This document shows positions 7,769 through 15,887 of a stretch of 42,004 nucleotides of DNA, one piece after another; the stretch's first letter is position 1; each line of letters begins with the position of its first letter. The position numbers and the translations under genes were made by a program. Location: positions 1 to 42,004 of the forward strand of contig UQHQ01000018.1 in assembly GCA_900540945.1 (NCBI GenBank), given 5' to 3'. The stretch is from an uncultured Collinsella sp. GTDB lineage: Bacteria; Actinomycetota; Coriobacteriia; Coriobacteriales; Coriobacteriaceae. The notes under the pieces are model-generated. The model worked only from the letters and a program-made list of their open reading frames with translations, searched no databases and had not been told where the DNA came from.

Positions 7769-9921
7769 TTACTGAACTTTGCTGGCGAACTCGAGGTATT
7801 GCATGCGCTGCAGCTTGTCGATCGTCGAGGCGTATGGGCTGTCTTCAGATTCCAAGTCGTAGCGCAGCCCGTCGGCACCAAGATAGCCGGCAACATTGAT
7901 GGTGGGCACATCTGACCTTGTTGCAAGCAGGGCCTTTTGATAGTCAGTGAGCGGGGCGCCGATCTTATTAAGGGTAATAGCTGCAATCTCGTTTGCCCCG
8001 ACGGTGTCGTAGACGTTGAGCTCGGTATTGCAGGCGATTTCATAGTTAGCCCAGACGAAATAGGTCGACTGATAGATACGGAAAGCGTGGCTTGCCGTAT
8101 CTTCCTGAGGGTACAGCTCGTCGTTGAGAGTCGTTGCGGCGCTCGGCTGATGGTCGCCAAAAAAGACAAGAACAACCGGTCTGCCGATATTGCGGAGCTC
8201 GTTGATAAAGTACTCGAGGTCCCGGTCGGATGCATTGATGCAGGTGAGATAGGTATTGAGCGCGCTATTGGCGCCCTCGCTGGCTCCCTCGACCCAATAG
8301 TTTGTCAGCTCTTCGGCGGGAACGGTGCCATAGTCGTAGCCGCCGTGATTTTGCATCGTGACGTCAAAGATGAACTGCGGGGCTTCGTCGGTTTTGAGCA
8401 GGTCGAGTATCTTGTCGTAGGTGGCGTAGTCGCATACGCCGGCATGGTAATAGGGCGCACCTTCGAAATCGCCGATTGAAAGAAAGTCTCCAAAACCCAG
8501 CTGCTGATAGATTTTATCTCGATGGTAGTTGACGGGGTTTGCGGGTGCATAGCGGTAGTGGTATACCCAAGCTCTTTAAGGTCCTTTGCCAGGCTGTTGA
8601 CGCCATTCATCTGATACAGCTGATAGGGGATTTTGCCTAATCCGACAAAGGCCGTTGTCGCTCCGGTCAAAAATTCGAATTCGGAGTTCGCCGTTCCGCC
8701 ACCGGTGACCGAAGCGAGCATGGTGCCGCGAACAAGTGTGTCGGGAAGCGAGTTGTAGAATGCGGGACCGGTGTACCCGGCCGCCTGGAGCTGCTCGAAG
8801 CACGAAAGGTCGCTAAAACTCTCGTTCATGACGGCAACAATCGTCGGCTTGATTTCATTGAACTGGGCAACGGCCGCCGCGCGCTGCTCGCTCGAGCCAT
8901 ACGTGCTGTCGTAGGCGGCGGCGAGCTCCTGCTCGATGCTCTGCGCCTCATCGGGCGTATAGTCTTCGGGCTTTTCAATGGGCAACTCGTTGACCATTTC
9001 GGTGAACGAAGTGATAAAACCCTGAGACGCATACGTGGTGATGGGCTGCCAACGGTCAAATCCAAAATCCAGCGACTGCTCCAAGTCGATGTTGGAAAAG
9101 CCCAAGAGCCCCACAACGGTCACTAGCAGAAAAGCGCAGAGGTTAGCGGCGATTGCGGGGAAGACATGGGCGGGCGTACGGAGCTTTCGCGGTCGGATAA
9201 GCGAAAGAAGCCCCAGGGAAATCTCCAGCAGGGCGAGTGAGGTTACGATTCCTGCAGTGAAGGTGAACTCATATCCCTCACTTACTTCCATTGCGGTGCC
9301 CAATGCCAAAATGTCGCTCGGCAGGATGGCCTCGCCTTTAAACGTTATGACGAAGTGCTCGGCAATGCCAAGGGTGCAACAGACGACGGGCACGAGGGCC
9401 ATGACGCCTCCATGACGCTGTCCCAGCAAATAAAGGGAGAGCAGAACCGTCGCGAGCAGCCCAACGGAAAACCCGAATGAGTTGGCGGGAATGCGATAGA
9501 ACGTTTCGTTGCAGGCAATTTCGAGTGAAACGAACGAGAGCGCTGAAACAGCGGCGACGACAAGGATGTCGCGGCAAATACAGGCAACCGTTCCCGTCGC
9601 AAGATCGGTTCGGTCGATAAGTCCCGAAACCAAGGGCTCGACAAGAAGTATGACGGCGGCAGCACCGAGCGCCGAATAAGAAAGGACCCATAGGGAACAG
9701 TCCTCATTTACGAGCAATTGATTCGTAATCCATGCAGCTACCATGCCGAGCGGGATGAGGAGCATCGCGCACCAAAAGACGCGGGCAATGGGCGGTTTTT
9801 CGTTGTGTTTGATTGAAAAATACACGCGCACGACGACGGCGGCCACGATAAGGACGGCGATGAATATGGGCAGATTGGCCATGCCACTCGAAGTGATTTC
9901 AAGGGGGATATCTTCGGTCAT
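7769..9921 (-). pseudogene. LtaS-like sulfatase-fold membrane protein, frameshifted mid-gene
   Basis: A polytopic membrane protein with an extracellular alkaline-phosphatase/sulfatase domain, as in lipoteichoic acid synthase and phosphoglycerol transferases. The N-terminal 330 residues hold about eight hydrophobic segments. The enzymatic domain begins at about residue 350 with MNESFSDLSCF (metal-ligand Glu). GGGTANSEFEFLTG follows, with the presumed catalytic Thr, and near the end VFFGDHQPS (metal-ligand Asp and His). After residue 459 (AMH) the frame shifts at GGG 8543-8545 (plus strand). One base over, it continues PANPVNYHRDKIYQQLGFG and runs to the TAA at 7769. Restoring one base gives about 717 aa with all motifs. 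Either a fresh null mutation or a homopolymer miscall. The natural product of the family member in this lineage is not known; glycerol-phosphate polymer synthesis is an inference. Confidence 0.8.
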
Positions 9922-10039
9922 GGACGTTCCTCTGTTACAGCAAATTAAGTTCAGTTTTAGATTACTCTAACCTTTCCACGGCATTTCGAGAAACAAAGCA
10001 CCCGACACGCAAAGCAAAAGGTCTGCGAATCTTGTATTA

Positions 10040-10053
10040 CGAACATCTGTGCG
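10040..10053. promoter_or_regulatory. Possible LexA (SOS) box upstream of uvrA
   Basis: CGAACATCTGTGCG lies 62 bases before the uvrA start codon. It matches the Gram-positive LexA consensus CGAACRNRYGTTYG at 12 of 14 positions. A TAAACT at 10066-10071 just downstream could be a -10 box, which would put the site over the -35 region, as expected for repression. No lexA gene is in the window. Confidence 0.45.
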
Positions 10054-10114
10054 CGTTGAGTGCGCTAAACTCATCGACAGTGTGATTTGAGGTTATAGGA
10101 GGCAAGGAGCTTCC

Positions 10115-12991
10115 ATGTCTGATTCTTCTATCGTTATCCGTGGTGCGCGCGAACACAACCTGCGCAATGTCGATGTTTCCATCCCGCGCGACGAGCTCGT
10201 GGTCATTACCGGTCTTTCGGGCTCGGGCAAGAGCTCGCTGGCGTTTGACACGATCTATGCCGAGGGTCAGCGCCGCTACGTGGAGAGCCTGTCGAGTTAT
10301 GCGCGCCAGTTTTTAGGCCAGATGGACAAGCCCGATCTGGACTCGATCGACGGCCTTTCGCCGGCCGTCTCGATCGATCAGAAGACGACGTCCAAGAATC
10401 CGCGCTCGACGGTGGGTACTGTAACTGAGATTTATGACTACCTTCGCTTGCTTTTTGCACGCGTGGGCACGCCGCACTGTCCCGAGTGCGGTCGCGTTAT
10501 CGAGCGCCAGACCACCGACCAGGTCGCCGATAAGGTCCTGGCAGCGGGAGAGGGTCGTCGTGCGTTTGTGCTGGCACCGGTGGTGCGCGGGCGCAAAGGC
10601 GAGTACGCAAAATTGTTCGAGGATCTTCGGGCTGAGGGCTTTAGCCGCGTGCGTGTCGACGGCGAAGTACGCTCGCTCGACGGCCCCATCGATCTGGACA
10701 AAAAGTTCAAGCACGATATCGAGGTCGTAGTCGACCGCATCGTGATTCGGGAAAACTCTCTGGGCCGTATTGCCGAGTCTGTTGAGCAGGCGACGGCACT
10801 GGCGCACGGTAACGTGAACGTGTACATGCTGCCCGACCGCGACGCTCCCGAGGGAACCGAGGGCGAGCTGCTGGAGTATTCGCTGGCACTGGCGTGCCCG
10901 GAGCACGGGCATTCCATCGACGACCTACAACCCCGCGACTTTTCGTTCAACGCGCCCTATGGTGCGTGTCCCGAGTGCGATGGTCTGGGCTTTAAGAAAA
11001 CGGTCGATGCCGAGGCGCTGATTGAGGACCCGTCGAAGTCGATTGCCGATGGGGTCTTTGGAAGCCTGTTCGGCAATTCGAACTACTATCCCCAGATCTT
11101 CGCCGCGGTCTGTAAGCACTTTAAGGTGAGCGCGGATACACCGTGGGAAGACCTACCTCCGCGAGTGCGCCGTGCATTTTTGGATGGCATGGGCGACAAG
11201 AAGATTTCGGTGGACTATCAAAAGCTCGACGGTCGTCGCAGCCAGTGGGACACCAAGTTTTCGGGCGTGCGCAATATCCTGTACGAGCGCTATACCGAGA
11301 CGACCAACGAGAACACTAAGGCGCGCCTGGAGAAGTACATTCGCGAGGAGCCGTGTTCGAGCTGCCATGGTGCTCGCCTGCGCCCCGAGATGCTCGCCGT
11401 CACCGTGGGCGGCAAGTCCATTTATGAGATTTGCTGCCTGTCGTGCCGCGAGTCGCTCGAGTTTTTTGAGGACCTTGAGCTCACCGAGCGTCAACAATTC
11501 ATCGGCGGTCGTATCGTCAAGGAAATCCTGGAACGCTTGCGTTTTCTGGTTGATGTCGGCCTTGATTATCTGACGCTCGATCGTGCTTCGGCGACGCTTT
11601 CCGGCGGTGAGGCGCAGCGCATTCGCCTGGCTACGCAGATCGGTGCGGGCCTCATGGGCGTTCTCTATATTCTGGACGAGCCTTCGATTGGTCTTCACCA
11701 GCGCGACAACGAGCGGCTGATTAAGACACTCGAGCGCCTGCGCGATATCGGCAACACCGTTATCGTCGTTGAACATGATGAGGACACGATTCGCGCTGCC
11801 GACTATGTGATCGATATGGGGCCAGGCGCGGGCGTCAACGGCGGGCACGTGGTCGCCGCGGGAACGCCCGCTGACATCATGGCGTGCCCCGAATCAATGA
11901 CGGGTGCCTATCTGACCGGCAAGCGAATGATTCGAGTTCCCAATGAACGCCGCAACCCCGGACGTGGCTGTCTTAAGATTACGGGAGCATGTGCCAACAA
12001 CCTCAAAAACGTTACCGCCAAGATTGAGTTTGGCACGCTTACCGTCGTAACCGGCGTATCGGGATCGGGAAAGAGTTCCTTGGTCACCGATACGATTGCG
12101 CCTGCCCTCACCAACGCTATCCATCGCTCTACGCGTCCCGTGGGCCCGTTCAAAAAAATCGACGGTATCGAGTGCATCGATAAGGTGATCGATATTGATC
12201 AGTCGCCAATCGGCCGTACGCCGCGGTCGAATCCCGCTACCTATATTGGTTTGTGGGACGACCTGCGTGCGCTTTTTGCGAGCACGCCGGAGTCGAAGGC
12301 GCGTGGCTACTCGCCGGGACGCTTCTCCTTTAATGTGAGCGGCGGACGCTGCGAGGCGTGCAAGGGCGACGGCCAGATCAAGATTGAGATGCACTTTCTT
12401 CCCGATATTTATGTTCCCTGCGAGGCTTGTGGCGGCAAGCGCTATAACCGCGAGACGCTCGAGGTTACCTATCGTGGCAAGACTATCTCGGACGTACTTG
12501 ACATGAGCGTGGCCGAGGCACTGGCTTTCTTTGGGAATATTCCGCAGATCAAGCGAAAGCTTCAAACCCTGTATGACGTCGGCCTAGGTTATGTGAGCTT
12601 GGGCCAGCCCGCCACGACGCTCTCGGGTGGTGAGGCGCAGCGCGTAAAGCTCGCCAAGGAGCTTCATCGCCGTCAGACGGGTAAGACGTTCTATATTTTG
12701 GACGAGCCTACGACCGGTCTTCATTTTGAGGACGTTCGCCAGTTACTTGATGTGTTGCAGCGTCTAGTCGATGCGGGCAATACGGTGTTGGTGATCGAGC
12801 ACAACCTCGATGTCATCAAGGTCGCCGACCGTCTGATCGATATGGGTCCCGAGGGTGGCAACGGTGGCGGAACTGTCGTGGTCTCGGGTACGCCAGAGCA
12901 GGTTGCGGCATGCCCGCAGAGCTATACCGGCAAGTTCTTGGCGCCGTTGCTCAAACGCGATAAGGAGCGTCAAGCGCAACTCGATGCCTAA
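10115..12991 (+). CDS. uvrA: Excinuclease ABC subunit A
   Basis: UvrA is the damage-sensing ABC-type ATPase of nucleotide excision repair; its dimer delivers UvrB to lesions. Domain order is a first P-loop GLSGSGKSS (about residues 33-41), the CPECG... zinc module, a first signature LSGGEAQRIRLA with ILDEPSIGLHQRD, a second P-loop GVSGSGKSS (about 650-658), the zinc finger CEACKGDG...CEACGG, a second signature LSGGEAQRVKLA, and ILDEPTTGLHFED. At 958 aa it is full length with no insertions. A GGAGG and an AAGGAG precede the ATG. It is transcribed divergently from the LtaS-like gene; the 193-bp shared gap holds a candidate LexA box. Confidence 0.98.
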   Translation: MSDSSIVIRGAREHNLRNVDVSIPRDELVVITGLSGSGKSSLAFDTIYAEGQRRYVESLSSYARQFLGQMDKPDLDSIDGLSPAVSIDQKTTSKNPRSTVGTVTEIYDYLRLLFARVGTPHCPECGRVIERQTTDQVADKVLAAGEGRRAFVLAPVVRGRKGEYAKLFEDLRAEGFSRVRVDGEVRSLDGPIDLDKKFKHDIEVVVDRIVIRENSLGRIAESVEQATALAHGNVNVYMLPDRDAPEGTEGELLEYSLALACPEHGHSIDDLQPRDFSFNAPYGACPECDGLGFKKTVDAEALIEDPSKSIADGVFGSLFGNSNYYPQIFAAVCKHFKVSADTPWEDLPPRVRRAFLDGMGDKKISVDYQKLDGRRSQWDTKFSGVRNILYERYTETTNENTKARLEKYIREEPCSSCHGARLRPEMLAVTVGGKSIYEICCLSCRESLEFFEDLELTERQQFIGGRIVKEILERLRFLVDVGLDYLTLDRASATLSGGEAQRIRLATQIGAGLMGVLYILDEPSIGLHQRDNERLIKTLERLRDIGNTVIVVEHDEDTIRAADYVIDMGPGAGVNGGHVVAAGTPADIMACPESMTGAYLTGKRMIRVPNERRNPGRGCLKITGACANNLKNVTAKIEFGTLTVVTGVSGSGKSSLVTDTIAPALTNAIHRSTRPVGPFKKIDGIECIDKVIDIDQSPIGRTPRSNPATYIGLWDDLRALFASTPESKARGYSPGRFSFNVSGGRCEACKGDGQIKIEMHFLPDIYVPCEACGGKRYNRETLEVTYRGKTISDVLDMSVAEALAFFGNIPQIKRKLQTLYDVGLGYVSLGQPATTLSGGEAQRVKLAKELHRRQTGKTFYILDEPTTGLHFEDVRQLLDVLQRLVDAGNTVLVIEHNLDVIKVADRLIDMGPEGGNGGGTVVVSGTPEQVAACPQSYTGKFLAPLLKRDKERQAQLDA

Positions 12992-13013
12992 TACATAGGT
13001 GTTTTTGAAACAT

Positions 13014-13053
13014 GAGCGCCGCCGATTCCTTGCGATTCGGTGGCGCTCTCTTT
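13014..13053 (+). terminator. Intrinsic terminator of uvrA
   Basis: GAGCGCCGCCGA (13014-13025) pairs with TCGGTGGCGCTC (13037-13048), giving 12 bp with one G-U and an 11-nt loop, followed by TCTTT. Confidence 0.75.
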
Positions 13054-13084
13054 GTCGAGATAGCGTATGCCGCGCAAATGGACA

Positions 13085-13090
13085 TATAAT
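13085..13090 (+). promoter_or_regulatory. Perfect TATAAT -10 box ahead of ybaK
   Basis: A consensus TATAAT lies 37 bases before the ybaK start in an AT-rich patch just after the uvrA terminator. No convincing -35 hexamer is found at 16-18 bp, so the promoter may need an activator. It would drive ybaK-murJ-uvrC. Confidence 0.5.
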
Positions 13091-13127
13091 TAAAAATTGC
13101 GTTCTTATATGAGGGAAAGGATATGCC

Positions 13128-13628
13128 ATGCCGAAGGCCGTGAAGACGCCAAAGACCAACGCCATGCGTGAGCTGGAAAGCGCCGGCATCCCCTATGTTC
13201 TCCATACGTACGAAGACGATGGCGATGAATCAGCAGGCCTTGGCGTTGCGATTTCCGAACAGCTTGGTGAGGAGCCCGGCCAGGGATTCAAAACTCTGGT
13301 CTGTGTCACGCCGTCAAACGATCACGTTGTGTGCTGCATTCCCGTTGCCGATGAACTTGACCTGAAAGCTGCCGCGCGCGCCGCAGGGGAGAAATCTCTC
13401 GCCATGATGCACGTGAAGGATTTGCTTGCCGCGACTGGCTATGTGCGCGGTGGCTGTAGTCCTGTCGGTATGAAAAAGCGCTATCGGACGCTGATTGATG
13501 AGACATGTATCCTTTGGGATACCATTTTTATCTCGGGAGGCAAGCGCGGCTACCAGCTTGAGGTTGCACCCGACGACTTAGTTGCATTTTGCGGGGCCAC
13601 GGTCATCCCGATTACGAGAGAGGACTGA
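13128..13628 (+). CDS. ybaK: Cys-tRNA(Pro)/Cys-tRNA(Cys) deacylase, YbaK type
   Basis: A trans-editing enzyme of the YbaK/EbsC branch of the prolyl-tRNA synthetase INS-domain superfamily. It hydrolyses Cys mischarged on tRNA(Pro). The 166-aa protein carries the family features GIPYVLHTYE near the start, FKTLVCV (about residues 63-69), the conserved Lys of EKSLAMM, and the late GCSPVGMKK segment that shapes the substrate pocket. GGAAAGG lies upstream of the ATG. It is the first gene of a tight unit with murJ (3-base gap) and uvrC. The grouping looks positional rather than functional. Confidence 0.92.
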   Translation: MPKAVKTPKTNAMRELESAGIPYVLHTYEDDGDESAGLGVAISEQLGEEPGQGFKTLVCVTPSNDHVVCCIPVADELDLKAAARAAGEKSLAMMHVKDLLAATGYVRGGCSPVGMKKRYRTLIDETCILWDTIFISGGKRGYQLEVAPDDLVAFCGATVIPITRED

Positions 13629-13631
13629 GCG

Positions 13632-15881
13632 ATGCCGCAGGAAGAATCAAAGCGCGGGGCTCATTTTGCAAAGGGGCCGACCCCCTCGGCGTCTTCGCCT
13701 GAGTTGGTTTCGGTCGAACATGAGATTCGTAAAGCCTGGTCGGCTGCCGCCGATCCGGGTGAGACAGCGGTGTATTTGCGTGCCGCCGGCGCCGGTCCGG
13801 CGCCTTCTCGTTCGCCTCTTTCCTCGACTCGACCCGACGAGACGGCAGTGTTTTTGGCCGCTGCTCGTGCAGGCGTGGATCGGACGTCCAGCACTTTGGA
13901 TACGCCTCATGCCCCGCGTCCCGATGAGACTGCGGTGTTTTTGATGGCCGCACAAGGGAAAAGTTCGCATCAGGGCGCGGCCGCCGTTAGCCCTGCAACG
14001 CAGGATGCTCCCGATGACGGCGAACCGTTGCTTTCTGATGATGAATGGTCACCGCTCGGTTCAGTTGGTCTCGTCGAAGGCGTGACGGTCGACGATGAAG
14101 ACGATTGGGATCCCTTGTCGTTTTCTGGTCGAGGTGCTGCCGCGCAGGAAGTCGATACGGTGTTTGGGAATTATGCCGCGTCTGGCGACAATGCGATCTT
14201 AGTCGATGATTCCTTTGCGGCGGATGTCCCTCTTTCCTCTGAGGATGAGATTGAGCCGCAGCCCGAGTCGCACATAGAATCTCAGGATGACGTAGACGAT
14301 ATGGGCTCGTCCGACTATTCCACGGTGGGTCGATCTGCTGGGCTTATGACCGTGCTGACCATTGTGTCGCGTGTCACCGGTTTTATCCGCACGTGGGCCA
14401 TGGCTGCCGCTATCGGCATGTCGCTGCTCTCGTCTTCCTATCAGGTCGCCAACAACCTGCCCAACATGCTCTACGAGCTCGTGATGGGCGGTATGTTGGT
14501 TACCGCCTTTTTGCCGGTGTACATGGGCGTCCGCCGCGAGCAGGGGCGCGAAGCCTCAAATGAATATGTGGGCAACCTGCTTGGCATCCTGCTCTTGCTG
14601 CTGGGCGGCATTTCGGTCTTGGGCACCGTGTTCGCTCCGGGCTTTATTTGGACGCAGTCTTTCCTTTCGGGTGACGGCGGGAGCATGGATACCGCCGCAT
14701 TCATGTTCCGCTTCTTTGCTATTCAAATTCTGTTTTATGGCTTGGGCTCGGTGTTCTCGGGCGTTCTCAACGCACACCGCGACTACTTCTGGTCGACGTT
14801 TGCCCCGGTTCTCAACAATGTCATCGTCATCGCCAGCTTTATGGGCTTTGCTCCCGTGTCTGCACAATTTGGCGAGCAGGCCGGTATTATCTTGATCGCA
14901 GCTGGTACGACCCTCGGCGTCTTTGTCCAGATGGCCTGCCAGATTCCCGCGCTTGGCAAGCATGGCGTGCATCCTCATATCCATATCGACTTTAAGGATC
15001 CCGCGCTGCGACAGACGATCGCGCTTGGTATCCCGACGCTGCTCGCCACGGTGTGCATGTTTGTCTCGACCTCCATTACCAATGCCGCCGCGCTGGTGGT
15101 GCAGCCCGAGACCGGCCCTTCTGTCATCGCATATGCGCGCCTGTGGTACACATTGCCCTATGCGCTGATCGCCGCCTCGCTTTCGACGGCACTCTATACC
15201 GAACTCTCTCACGATGCGCAGGAGAAGGATTACGACAGCGTCCGCACGGGCATTTCGCGCGGTGTCGCCCAGATGCTCTTCTTCCTGATTCCGTTTGCGA
15301 TGTATCTGATCGTCTTCGCCCGTCCGCTTAACATGATCTACTGCGCCGGCAAGTTCGATGAATCCGGTGTGGCGCTGGTGTCGGAGTTCCTTATCTATCT
15401 GGCACTTTCCCTGCCGCTCTACGGCGTGGTCGTGCTGATGCAGAAGAGCTTCTCGGCCCTGCTCGATATGAAACCTTATAGCCGCTATTGCCTGTACTCC
15501 GCTATCGGCCAGGCCGGTTCGGTGCTGCTGTTTGGCGTGGTGCTGGGCTACGGTATGCCGGCAATTGCGCTTTCGTACGTCGTTGACTACGTGGTCTTGG
15601 TCGGATGCTCACTGTGGTGGCTGCGCCGTCGTCTGCATGGCCTTCAGGTCAAGTCTATCCTGCATGGCGGTTTCTTCGGCCTACTGTTCGGTGGCTTGGG
15701 CGCTGCCGCGGGCGCCGGCGTCATGTGGGCACTTGAGCACTTTGTCGGAGCGCTTGGCAGCTCGATCCTCATTACCCTGGGCTACGTTTGTGTTGCAGGC
15801 GTCGTCTCGCTCGCTGTAACTTTTGGTCTTGCCTTCGTCTTTAAGATGCCCGAGGTCTCGGCGCTGCTTCGTCGCAAGTAG
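13632..15881 (+). CDS. murJ: MurJ/MviN lipid II flippase with a long cytoplasmic N-terminal extension
   Basis: An integral membrane flippase of the MOP exporter superfamily that moves lipid II outward for peptidoglycan synthesis. The core begins at about residue 232 with TVGRSAGLMTVLTIVSRVTG, the conserved MurJ start containing the SRxxGF motif, and continues through about 14 hydrophobic segments to residue 745. The first 230 residues are hydrophilic, rich in Asp, Glu, Ser and Pro, and predicted cytoplasmic and disordered. They contain three copies of ETAV(F/Y)L-x-AA, at residues 44-52, 70-78 and 99-107. An internal Met at residue 224 could start a core-only form, but ATG 13632 follows the ybaK stop by three bases and the extension has coding character. 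In mycobacteria MviN activity is tied to Ser/Thr kinases and the FHA protein FhaA; a similar role for this tail is inference. Confidence 0.93.
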   Translation: MPQEESKRGAHFAKGPTPSASSPELVSVEHEIRKAWSAAADPGETAVYLRAAGAGPAPSRSPLSSTRPDETAVFLAAARAGVDRTSSTLDTPHAPRPDETAVFLMAAQGKSSHQGAAAVSPATQDAPDDGEPLLSDDEWSPLGSVGLVEGVTVDDEDDWDPLSFSGRGAAAQEVDTVFGNYAASGDNAILVDDSFAADVPLSSEDEIEPQPESHIESQDDVDDMGSSDYSTVGRSAGLMTVLTIVSRVTGFIRTWAMAAAIGMSLLSSSYQVANNLPNMLYELVMGGMLVTAFLPVYMGVRREQGREASNEYVGNLLGILLLLLGGISVLGTVFAPGFIWTQSFLSGDGGSMDTAAFMFRFFAIQILFYGLGSVFSGVLNAHRDYFWSTFAPVLNNVIVIASFMGFAPVSAQFGEQAGIILIAAGTTLGVFVQMACQIPALGKHGVHPHIHIDFKDPALRQTIALGIPTLLATVCMFVSTSITNAAALVVQPETGPSVIAYARLWYTLPYALIAASLSTALYTELSHDAQEKDYDSVRTGISRGVAQMLFFLIPFAMYLIVFARPLNMIYCAGKFDESGVALVSEFLIYLALSLPLYGVVVLMQKSFSALLDMKPYSRYCLYSAIGQAGSVLLFGVVLGYGMPAIALSYVVDYVVLVGCSLWWLRRRLHGLQVKSILHGGFFGLLFGGLGAAAGAGVMWALEHFVGALGSSILITLGYVCVAGVVSLAVTFGLAFVFKMPEVSALLRRK
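13752..13952 (+). repeat. Three degenerate ETAV(F/Y)LxAA coding repeats in murJ
   Basis: The units encode DPGETAVYLRAA (13752-13787), RPDETAVFLAAA (13830-13865) and RPDETAVFLMAA (13917-13952), spaced 26 and 29 residues apart. Codons differ between copies (ACA, ACG and ACT for the Thr), so the peptide rather than the DNA is conserved. A weaker relative, EVDTVFGNY, occurs at about residues 173-181. Confidence 0.85.
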
Positions 15882-15887
15882 GTGCGC

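Noticed and set aside
8543..8545. Phase variation as the cause of the two frameshifts
   Set aside because: The tracts are only about three C/G long, far shorter than typical slippage-prone repeats; a miscall or an ordinary indel is likelier.
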